Source: Neopestalotiopsis rosae
Lineage: Eukaryota; Ascomycota; Sordariomycetes; Amphisphaeriales; Sporocadaceae
Assembly (NCBI GenBank): GCA_023078685.1
Contig: JALGAS010000002.1
Span: forward strand, 5,704,001-5,768,000
DNA length: 64,000 bases
Direction: 5' to 3'
Below are positions 21,296-32,075 of the stretch, piece by piece. Positions within the stretch are counted from its first letter, which is position 1; each line of letters opens with the position of its first letter. The notes under the pieces were generated by a model. The model was given only the letters and a program-made list of their open reading frames with translations, did not search any database and was not told where the DNA came from. A program made the position numbers and the translations under genes.

Positions 21296-24200
21296 TCATC
21301 TTCTCATCGGCTGCTCCAGGCTCCCGCTTCTTGCCCTGGCTCTAGTCGTCATTGCAGGGTTACTACGTTCTTGTAGTCGCCAGATCCATTCCAAGACTGT
21401 CTCGTAGCACAGGACAAACTGCCTCAGACTCTGTACCATGCTGAGTCGTTGACCTCTAAAGTCCTCGACGGTATGCTCGATGAGATCAAGGGAGTCATCT
21501 CGTAGCCAGTCAATGTCTACACTGGAATCGCTCGGCACTCTGTCGAGACTCGGCTTGAAGACTCCACGTCGACCCCCGTTGGAAGCATTCTTTGCCTTGG
21601 AGGAGGGTGAAACGGGCTCAACCATATCGATATCGCCATCGTTATCTCGTTTGCCGGATGCCAGTGCAGCCATTCTTTGCCGTTTGAGCATATCAATGAC
21701 GCTGTCGACAGTACAGAAAGTTCCAGTGCGACCACACCCAGCAGAGCAGTGGACAACCATTGGTCTTGCCTGAGCGTGGTGCTCTGGTTCATCATACCAG
21801 TTTAGTTGAGCTGCCTTGTCAGAGAGCGCCGAGGCCGCGATGGCATTGGCATCAATTGGCAAAGCTGATCGCTGCATGACGTTGGCGAGCTCAACAAGCG
21901 CCAGCAAGTGAGATGGTTGTGCTGGTGCACCAAAGTCCGGCCACGAAGGATAATGAAGCTGAGTGATTTCTCGAATGGGGGCAAACGGGTGGCCCGCGTG
22001 CGACATGGCAAACTTGCGAATGATGACATATGGTGTTTCGGACGACGTCGAAGCCTTTGCGGCCTGGGAATTGGTACCTCCGGATTCCACAGTCGTGGTG
22101 GTCATGGCGCGGCGGCGGCTGCGTTCAGGAGATCCCGTTGCCGAAGCAGTCGAGTTTGTCCGGTGCTTGTCAATGTCCAACGAGATCTTCTTCTCTGATA
22201 GCGGTTTTAACTTGATTGCCCCAAAGTCGTGACCGTTCCAATACGGGTGGCACTTCAGAGTTCCTCCTTCCGACTCGGCTGTCAACATGACAATGACACG
22301 CGCATCTTGGTCCCAGATCACCGACCAGAAATCCTAGTATTGAGTTAGTGTCTGCTTGGCCACGGGCAAATGTTTGCAAATTGCTACTTACATTGTATGT
22401 GGTTGGCAATGGTCCCTGTGAGGCGATGTAGCGCTTATTGCTCCTGGAAGCCCGAATATGGCTGGCATTGATGTAATCACAGTCTCCTTCAGATTTGTGC
22501 GATAAGTGAACCCTGGCATGTTCGAAAGGCAAGATGTCCTTGTATCGGTTCTTGCCACCCTTCTCGATACCTGACAATTGCACCTTTTGGGTGTGCGGCT
22601 TTTGTGTTGTCGTGGAATTGAAGGAAGTGTATGCTTCCTTCATCCGACTCTGCTCGTTGCGTTCAATGGTGAGGAATTTCTTGGAAACAGCATGTCCATG
22701 GTCTTGCTTTGTAGCCGCCTTCTGCAACCAGCCCGGCAGTGTGTCATGATCCAGATTGGTCGGAACCGCAATGTCCATTTGACCAACTCCGTCGGCAAGA
22801 TCCATGTTCTGACGAATGTTGCCAAAGAACGGGTTGGGGTTGTCTGAGCCTGTTGGAAGCATGACACCTCCAATAACGGGAGCAAACGAAGGGCGTCCAT
22901 CGCTACCGCCTGCAGTGATGCCTGCACGCTCAGCCGGTGATCGACGATCCACCAGTGAGGGAAACGAGGTAGAGAAAGCATCAAAACCACCCTTGAGCAA
23001 AAATGTATTGCCATCGTAGCCTTCGTTCGAGAATTTCTTGAACATATTCATGGCAGAGTGGGCGTCACGCTTCTCTGCAGATGAACTATCATAGATGATG
23101 AGATACTTGGCATCTCGCCATTGAGCAAATCTCTCTTCATCTTCCCCAGATTGCAAAGTCTTCTGGAGCTTTTGCAAGTCAAAAGTGGCCCTTTTTAAGA
23201 GCGTAGTGGGGATGCATAGATTGAGCGCATTCTTGATTCTAGACTGCGCATAATGAGTCGAAACTCGAACATCGAGGAGAAGATACTCATCCTCAGACTT
23301 GGTTGTAAGGATGACTTCGAGCTGTGCTGGTGTCATCAAGCCCGGTCCCCCCTCGAGAGTCGTGGGCATGGTCTCGTGCCGTGGTTTTGCGGTGCCCATG
23401 GGAGAATGCGTCCTGTTTGAAGGCATTGAGAGCTGCGGCTGCATCGCCTCTACATTGGACAGATTGGATCTCCGAACGGGTTGAAACGGAGAATCAGTCT
23501 GCACTGGGGATTCGTGCTGCGGTATGTCGAAGAACGATGGGGCGTTCAAAGAGCCCTCAGAATTTCTTTTCGAGTCGGCTGAAACATATGCAGAATCGTG
23601 AAAACTGTCTGTATCAATATCCATTCGGCTACTGGCTGCTTTATTCAAGACAGGTCTGGCCATGGCGGCATCAAAAGGATTGCTGCCCTGGTTGGTCGAA
23701 CGGCGTGGCGGCAACGGTCTAGACGTCGAAGGCGGCTGCATCGCAAAATGCGAGGAGCCCAACTGGAAACTCTGGCCCCGATTGGCGTCGGCCTGCCGTC
23801 TGAAGGCCTCAAATTCAGGATTGGCATCCAAGGGCATTTGCATAGGGATTGCAGCGCCAAACGACTTGACCGAGGACGTGGGCGGGCTCCAGTTGCTATG
23901 AGGTGCCTGCGCAGAATCACGATCTTCGGTCGGTTCGACAGCCAAGCCGAAATAATTTGGACTCGAGGGAGCCCGGACTTCGGTCGTCACGACTGGCGAC
24001 ATCTTGCTCGCTGCTGGCGGAAACGGTTGGCCTACAGAATGGGCCATGCGAGGAGAAGTTAGAGGTGTTGTAGACTTATTACCAGGTCGTAGCGACTGGG
24101 AGCCGGACTGCGAGAGGCGAGCGCGATGGAGGGAGTGAGAGGAGTGAGCCGAGCCCATCTGCGGTCTCGTGGAGGTCTTCATGGTGTAATGCGGCGTCGT

Positions 24201-24320
24201 AGAAGCTGGGTTGCGATCACTGTTTCTGGTGTGTTCGGGGGCCATTTGATTCGAGGGTGTATGCACCCATAGGTCAATGACGTCTCTCGCTCGGGCGCTA
24301 CAGAGGAACGAAGGCGACAA
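21296..24320 (-). CDS. MAPK-type protein tyrosine phosphatase with rhodanese-like domain
   Basis: Two exons, 24320-22392 and 22333-21296 (58-nt intron); 988 residues, or 963 if the ATG at 24245 (MAPEHTRNSD) is used. It matches the fungal Ptp2/Ptp3/Pyp1 class that dephosphorylates tyrosine in MAP kinases such as Hog1. The order is: a disordered Ser/Pro-rich region (1-325), a rhodanese-like domain (about 328-458), and a PTP domain (about 570-988). PTP motifs are KNRYKDILPFEH, DYINASHI, WPD loop SWPDF (about 773-777), the signature HCSAGCGRTG with catalytic Cys near 839, and the Q-loop region LSMVQSLRQFVLCYE. The position of the rhodanese catalytic Cys is filled by an Asp/Ser-rich loop (IIYDSSSAEKRD), so that domain is probably a docking module. 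Polar insertions interrupt the PTP fold before the WPD loop and after the signature loop. Confidence 0.92.
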
Positions 24321-24460
24321 CGTTGAGGCGAGCGCAATCGCTCAGAGTGTACGGAGCCGCGATGACCCTTTGCGACTGACTACAAAAAAATCCAGGCAGC
24401 CGACATGGCGGAAGGCGGACTCGAGAGGTTTTTCGGAAATATTTGAGAAACTGCTAAAAT

Positions 24461-24475
24461 GCTGCTGCTGCTGCT
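24461..24475 (+). repeat. GCT trinucleotide repeat
   Basis: Five GCT units in the leader region of the phosphatase gene. Confidence 0.8.
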
Positions 24476-27400
24476 TTGCTGCCGAAGGTTTGGGGCGACT
24501 GACGTACAGTTAGTGACCAGTCATGGTTCGTTTGACCCGGATTTTATAGTGGTGCTCCGTCAACTTAGCACTATATGTATAGCACAACAGCCCGCGCGCT
24601 TGAACAGGATAGCAGGGGAGTGAAAAGCAGCAAGGAAAAATAGGAAAGGCACAAACCAGCAGAAACAACACCAAGACAAAACGGACAGTAATGATGTGTA
24701 AGTAGGCACACAATGAGTCCAACACTCTCGAGGCACGCGACGGGACAGATAAGTCTACTCGAGTTTTATCCAAAGCAGCTTGATGATGAGTAGGAATGAG
24801 GGGTGAGAAGAAATGAAGGGTCTTTTTTTCTCTCGAGTCGGGGTCCCAGGGGTTTGTTCGGTTGGCCTTGGACGGAGCCGATTCGTCTGGTTTAGGTGCA
24901 GCTGATCGTGGTAGGTAATAAAGGTAGGCAAGTAGGTGAAAAGTAGGTCTGCCGTCTGATCTGGGACAAGTGCCCCCTTCCACACAAGCAAAGCACCTTA
25001 GCTGTATCTTATTATTATTCATTAGACATGCGAGCAGAGGACCGCCGGTTTAATGGAAAGATTTCATTGGGGATTTCCCTTGGATGGATGTCCGACATGG
25101 GGCTGAGATGCTACGTATTACACAGTACAACGCGGTCCACTACAATCGAGACGTCCCGGCAGAGAGATCCATGGGAGAGAGAAGCATAAAAACTAAGTTG
25201 AGCTACACTTTCTACGTGGTCTATCTGTCGAACAAGATCCAGGCACAGGAGGCGCAAAAGAGGCAGGCAATCAGCACGGCGCCCGCGAGAGAATATTCAG
25301 AGACTCGTCGAGCACGAGGACCAAACGACCGTCGTGATGGCAAATTCAAAGAGGGTTCTGGCACATCGGGCGGTCGCCTTTGGATGAGGCAAAGATCTAC
25401 AGCTGCCCGCACCCAGTGGTTGCGCTACGGAGTAGTTGGTAAGGGGAGAATCCGTAACAGAAACCAAGGGCCCGAGTTGGTTCGAGTCTTGCATGGGGCT
25501 TTGATGGGCTGGACCAGCCCAAGCCAAGCTTGGGGGTCTTGTCTTGCTGCTGGCTTGTCAGTCAGGTTCGTTCGATCGTTCCTTCGGCCGGCGGAAAAGT
25601 CAGCGCAAGCATGGCAAGCATGGCAAGGTGCTTGGGTGCTGGGTGCTGCTGGTGCTTTGCTGCGTTGCCTCATCATAGTGGAAACAGTACATAGTATGTT
25701 GAGTTCCTCGACCGACTTGACCCACAAGCACCTGTGGTCTGAAAACAACAATCCTGCTCGTCAACTGTACCTACATTGCACTAGTGTATAGTCGTAGTTG
25801 TGGGCAACAAAAATTCCTTGATTGACAGCCAGGCTGGCAGGTAATATCAAGGCAGTCAACCAGTCCATTCCTTACCGCATCCATCTGGTGGCTGATTACT
25901 GGGACTGACGAGCTACTTATTCATAGTAGCCGTTGAATTGGGCCCTACTTCACCCTCATTTATTCCGTACAGGTCAACAGGCATTCCCAGGCGGTATACA
26001 AAGTCGTACGGTTTTTGAAAACTACACGGGACGCACGAGGGGGACTCACCTCTTCCACAAAAGCTTACGGCGGCGAGTGATGACGAAATGGCACAGCTGG
26101 ACCCTGAGCAAAGTGGGGTACAGCCATTCAATTCGCTGTTGCGCTTTCCACTTGATAGGTTATGGCTAATACAAGGCATTGAGAGGCACTCTCAACATGT
26201 GCACTGGGCCACTGGGCCACTGGCGTAGGCTGGGAGTTTTGGTACCTTTCTTACATTAGTCAACTCAATGCCTGCCTGTCAAGCCCAGCGAACCTTCCAA
26301 AGCAAAAGCCCGCCGGTGCGCCCCGTCTCGTGAGCTCCCCATTTTTACTCTAGTGCACCACGCTACAGGAAAGAAGGCACGATTCTCATGGTCAACTTGC
26401 CAACTCTTGACTGACTGTCTTGTCAAGTTGGCAGACCTGCCATGTCACCATTTCGATATGCCCAATTCAGACGCCGATGAAGGCATACCCATATTCAGAT
26501 GGGCAAGATTGATTTCGGCATGTGCGATTGACCACACTCGCCCGCCTCATTGCACAACAAAGACCTGGTGGCGAAAGCGTCCTCCGTTGCCATTCCTAAC
26601 GACGTCATCATGTTGGATGCTCCGCAATAAGAACGTGGAAAGCTCCGACCCATTGGCCGAGAGCTGCGCAGCGAGATAAATTGTATTACACAGTACGTAC
26701 ATACGGAGACGGCAGAACGGGCATTGCAGAATACGCGCTGGAGTACAGTACAGACACTATCGGCCATTGCAGCCATCTTCTCGCAGGGGTAGATATTCCT
26801 CATCGTCTAATGAATGCCCGAGACTGACTACTGGCTTGACTGGCAATTCCCAGCAAGCTCACGGCAATTGTACATACAATTTTCTCGGGAGAGCCTCTGG
26901 AGCTGGAGCCCGGCCTTGAGCCGGGAGCATAGAAGGAATGTCGAAGCTACCCTGAATAAGCTTCTTTTACCTCCTCCTTTCGTTGCCCTCTGTGGCAAAA
27001 GCGTCTGTTGATCACTTCGTTCCCCAAAGTTTCTCTGAGCACCCTGCCAACCTACGCCTGGCCCTGACAGCATGATTATTATTTTTTCTGGTTTGCTGGC
27101 ACCTGGCCTGGTAGCCAGCACCCAGAGCCCAATCAAGCAAGCATACCAAGCAACCTTAGATCGGGTATATCGCCGCGCGCGGGCCAATGTACATACCCAT
27201 GGAACTGATGGCCACCAGATTTGACACCCGGCCTTTCGTGCCCCTCCCCTAAAAAAGCCGTTGCCAGATCAGACCTGCCTGAGCCCTGCAGCTGAAAAAT
27301 AGCATTTCCAAAGTGGCATGCCAAATGTCCCATGTGGATGTCGACTTTCCCATCCAGCTCTCAATCTCGCCTGGCCACAACTGACCGACCGGCGCTTGCT

Positions 27401-30400
27401 GGCAATGGCCCCTGACTCGGTCACGCAGAGATCCAACGCAGATTCTGCCTTGGAAATGTAATGCACATGTTCGCTTTTAGCATGCAAAGCGGGCCTTCAA
27501 GACATCTGTTGATGCCTGTCGTGTATAGGTTGGTGAATTATGATTTTGAACTGCTCTACCAGCTGCACAAAACACTACCCGGCAACCATGGGAAAGGTAG
27601 GTAGGGATGTGACACGGCCAACGACACGTAGTATCCAATTGTCTCGAAACACCAGAATCTGTTGAGCTACTTCAGGCGAGTCTCAGGAAGCGTTGCTTAC
27701 AGATTACATCGCTTTACCTATATCGGGGCATCAGCATCAGCACGATGCCTGTATGGCCCCAAGTCCCTACATGCTGTCGGGCTCGCCTCCTCCCACATCC
27801 CTCGGCAAGTGCGTGCAGGAATAGCTTCATTTGCGCACATCACTTCTCTCCCAGGCAAGGATAGCACGGAATTTTTCTCCCGGGTTACTGGCTCGTTGAA
27901 TTATCTCCGGCCACTGCACAAGAGGTCGAAAAGATCCGCCCATACTGCGCCGCACAGATTGCCCAAAAGGAAAAGTCTTTCCTTGACACCGACGCAGTCC
28001 GTCGTACATCCACCAGCCCACACCCGCAACGAACAGGAAGGCCCCAGATCTTGCTTCAGCCCAAGCAAGATTTAAATCCCGGCCCATAGGAGCATCCTGT
28101 CCTTAGTGCTTCTTGGCAATGCCCCAAGGGAGCAGAGTATGCACGAAGATTGGAATAGTAATGTGCAGGAACCCTGACGAGCCCTGAGTCGACCAGTCTC
28201 CGTTCGTTCCACAGTGACACTGAGGTCCCTGAAAGCTCGCTGGTCTTTTGGATTCTAGATGCGGTCCATATTCTCACCGCTAGTATATTACTCATCACTC
28301 TGTTTTGGTACTATCATTAACACTACCACACAACTCTGAACTTTCAACTCACCAATGAGCTAGAAAGGTAGAGCTAGTATGGTGTCAAGGGGGAAGCAAA
28401 AGGACATTTCATGCGGGAATATACTCCAAGAGGCTTACCTTGGCGCTACATGATCAACCTATCTGCCGATACAACCGATAGCAGAGCCTGAGAAACGCCT
28501 TTGCCACTGCTGTTCAGTCTCGAATGCTACCTTATGTCCGGCCCCGAACTCTTATCATCTACATGTGTTGTATGGTAAACATACCATATTCTCAAGCATA
28601 GAAACGCCCCAAGGAATCCAGCTCGTTGTCAGCCCGTTGTCAGCTCGTATACAGCTCAACTGTTTTGGCAACGTGGACTTGCAGACACGACTAATTTAGC
28701 TCACAACAACTGTGTCGGGTTCGAGGCTAGAGCTGTCGTGGAATATTGACTTTGGCAGGTTCAAACTATAGAAATTTTTATGGTTGGAGCTAGAACTTCT
28801 AGAAGATGGCATGGAACGTTTCAGATGATATGCATCTAGAAGAACCTTTTCTTGGCCCCTAGCGAGTCTGGCTTCAGTACCGCTAGGAACTGACTTGGCA
28901 TTGGAATAACGTAGCTGCTGGAAGATCCTTTTCTTTCGTGATCAACCAAGTCTGAATCTGCACCGTCTAAGGCAGCAAGTTGTACATCAGCTCGAATGGT
29001 ATGCATGACTCAACAGGTCCATGATTCCAACCCATTGATCATAATTGTTGCTGGTCTTCAGTTGTGTATGCACGGTGCTACCAAGTTTGTGGTCAGGCAG
29101 ATTTTGCGTGATGGCCAGTCTCGCCGTAGCTTGCCGTGCCAATTGGAGGACACGAATGTATTCCGATGATCTCGTGCAGCGGTCCGTGATACTCAACAAT
29201 GGTCATAAGTCGAGGCTCAGTAATAACTCGACAGATCCACCAAGCCTGCATACTCGTCTCTCACAAGAACTCCACCACGAATGCACTCAAACGGGGTTTC
29301 CATCACTCCAGAAGCATAGTGCAAGGGCACAAGCGTAAGCGTCCTCGAAGCTCGGAAGCAGAGCCGAGATTTCATGTTTACTTGGGTTTGGGCGTTCCGG
29401 GGGACTATTAGTAATTGGTGGCCCGTTGAACTGGTGATGGCCAGTGTTGCCAGGTCGATCCGTGCTTACCTGTGGCCTTGTAGAGATACATGGTGTTCTC
29501 TCCTATATTAGTGGAAAACTTTTGTTTTGCAGTTGACTATCAATATAATCTGAAGTTTTTCATGTCCGGCTAGGATCAGAATATTATTAGATTGTAACGT
29601 GGAATTGTTTTGGTAAACATGGAAGCATTCTACTTCAGAAGTAATCTTAGGTAAAGAGAATGATCACTGTGACTGCGTCAACGGACTTCTCTCCGGGCTA
29701 TGTTTGCAATCCAAACGGAAGGAATAACTTCTGCAAAGCAAGTTGAGGTGGACAGTCACTGCTATGTGTTTCGGCAAGGCCTACAACTTAACGTGGGTAT
29801 CTCTACTATCTTCTCTATTACTGCTGTGTCAAGAAAGAGATAGAGCAATGCTCTATATCTTTGAATCCTGCCCTTAAGATCGTGAAAAGCATGTGGCATA
29901 GAGATTGGAAGTAGTAACAGTCACTGCTTGATACGAAAGAAAGCGAAATGGAATGCTACAAACCGAAAGTAAAGACTTGTATCGATTTACTCGGTCCTCT
30001 TTTTACTTCTCTGGGCCTCAAAAGGAAAGCCTGCCCTGGTGCACATTCCAAAATGACTGCTGGATAGCCGGCTGATTTTGGCCATAACTTTGTTATAAAC
30101 AGTAACTTTTGCAGCAGACGAGATATCAACCACTGATGACGCTGGCCATAGTCAGGAACCCGTAATGGGGCATATAGAATCATTCACATTCGCGGAATGA
30201 TTATTTGGGATATCTCTACAAGCAGACAGCTGGTTGACTACTTGTATGTATTTCGAGAAACGATTCCAAATGCAATGACTCCATGGTGTCTTGATTTTGG
30301 GGAAGAGGAGACGAATGAAAACCCATTTAGAAGTTTATTTCTTTTGATCAACCGGACAAATGACCAGTTCCCCGTACAGTCCTCCTCTTAATTTGGTTTA

Positions 30401-31660
30401 AACTAGGTTTCTTTCCCTGCCGCACGCATGCTCTGTAAGGACGAGTTTTGTCAGCAAGTCTCTCCAGCTTCGGAACTTTAAGTTGGAAGCTCAGCATCTG
30501 CCAACGAGCATGACAATATGGAGAGAGTACAGCAAGACCATATTGTCCCATAACAAAGCCACTCTCAAGCTTGCTGCGGATCACTTTGAGATTCTAATAT
30601 TCAGAGCTGAGTCGGTACGCATAGAGAAAGTCAATGAGTGACACTGCATGTTGATAACTCTTTCTCGTGAATATCAAGGCATGTAAAGTTGCATGTCTGG
30701 ATCATCATGTCACTTATAGCACACCTGAACTGGATCTGTGACTTTATTCAAGTAATTTCATGTACATTATGCCGATCTATATACATGATCAATGAGAAAT
30801 TCACAGGTATCCCAGGAATTTAGATGAACCACTATATTCGTTCTATGCAAGGCGGGATAGTGAGTCCAAGTAGTTGGGTCGGATATAAGAAGCTATTTTT
30901 ACACATGACCACATGACAATATCAGCTCGTGTTACTCGGACCTGTATGCATGCAGGCAGATAAGGAATCCTTCATCCTGGGTGGGCAGACGGGTAAACGG
31001 ATAACAGCTGACAACCACGTTTTGGGGAACATGTCTACCTGGGTTAAGCGCAGTGCCCCCTAAGGCTTGGAAGCATAGCGGGGTGTCGATCGCCAGATCC
31101 GCTAGAGTTTCAGCGACCGAATTGCGCAGGTGATCTTCGTTACTCCCAGCCCCAGAAACAGGGCAACGTCCAAGATTTCTAACAACTTGGGAGATATCTT
31201 CAAAAGGCTATTTGAGCTTCATTCATTCAACTCTCGATTTGCTGAGCCTGGTTCTCTTTTCATTGTCCTCGACCTCCCGAGTCAATACCTAATTCAATGA
31301 AAGTGCCCCTACCAGTTCCACTTTGGGTACATCGAATCTCTTTTTCTCCAATACTAGTGTAATCAGGTGTCCCCAGCCCAGTGTTTTAGAGCCTATGTCC
31401 GCACTGACTGGCGCATCTGATCTGAGAGGCAGCGGCTGGGCTGACTGCGCTATCCTCAACCCGGCGTTCGTCAATATTTGGGCCTGAGCCGCCAAACGCT
31501 AGAACCTTCTCTTTCGTTCGCATTGGTCCTTTATTAAGCAAATCACCGTATCGTGTAACCCGCTTGCAGCGCATTGCAGGGCGATACTGGTCTGTTCTGC
31601 TCTGCTCTGCTGCGTTCTGTTCTGGTTGGGTACTTGTACATGCCATTCACTCGTTTAACT

Positions 31661-31738
31661 GCGTCACGTCACAAGTCACAAGGAAAGAAAGCCTGCCAGC
31701 ACTGCTTTGGACCGGCCGGCACGTCACGTCAGATTGGC
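31661..31738. promoter_or_regulatory. CRE-like half-site cluster and CCAAT box upstream of the SOK1-like gene
   Basis: Two doubled copies of GTCACGTCAC / CACGTCACGTCAG occur at 31661-31672 and 31719-31732. On the other strand they read as tandem TGACGTGACG, the ATF/CREB half-site. An inverted CCAAT (ATTGG, 31733-31737) follows at once. They lie about 340-410 bases before the ATG at 32076. bZIP and HAP-complex binding is an inference from motif shape only. Confidence 0.35.
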
Positions 31739-31773
31739 TTTCCCTGACCTGACCTAATCTACCAGCCTACCAT

Positions 31774-31795
31774 CCAGCCAGCCAGCCAGCCAGCC
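31774..31795 (+). repeat. CCAG tetranucleotide repeat
   Basis: About five tandem CCAG units in the probable 5' leader or promoter of the SOK1-like gene. Confidence 0.8.
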
Positions 31796-32075
31796 AAGCC
31801 AAGACCATCGATCGCAACAGCGACAGGCAACAGAACAAAACAAGCACACACACGATCTGATCATCCGTGCGTGCCCTCTCCAAATCGCTTCGCTTCGCCG
31901 CTGGCACTGGCGTCGAGGGTCTCACATGCCGTCCTCAAACTCCCGCCGTTTCCGACAACAAGCGTGGCATTGACACCAGCTTTGGTACCCAGATAATTAC
32001 CCTTTGCGGTGCGCCCCAGGGATAAAGACGTCTTTCCAAGACACTTTCGCAATTGACCATCACCAAACCGTCAAC

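Larger units (their letters stand above)
24321..32075. other. Gene-poor intergenic region (7.7 kb)
   Basis: The longest spacer in the window, between two divergent genes. The first 700 bases are the pyrimidine-rich leader side of the phosphatase gene (minus sense), including a GCT repeat at 24461-24475. The last 500 bases are the SOK1-like promoter. Between them open frames are under about 240 codons, overlap on both strands and show no domain or codon pattern I trust. From about 28.3 to 31.0 kb the DNA is visibly richer in A+T. I found no terminal repeats, no transposase or polymerase fragments and no tRNA. It may hold long regulatory regions, non-coding RNAs or an unrecognisable old element. 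Confidence 0.5.

Noticed and set aside
25440..25500. Possible tRNA B-box (GGTTCGAGTC)
   Set aside because: No cloverleaf can be drawn around it; probably chance.
28300..31000. Old transposon in the AT-richer part of the gene desert
   Set aside because: No terminal repeats, target duplication or transposase/polymerase fragments could be seen by eye, so the claim is not supported.
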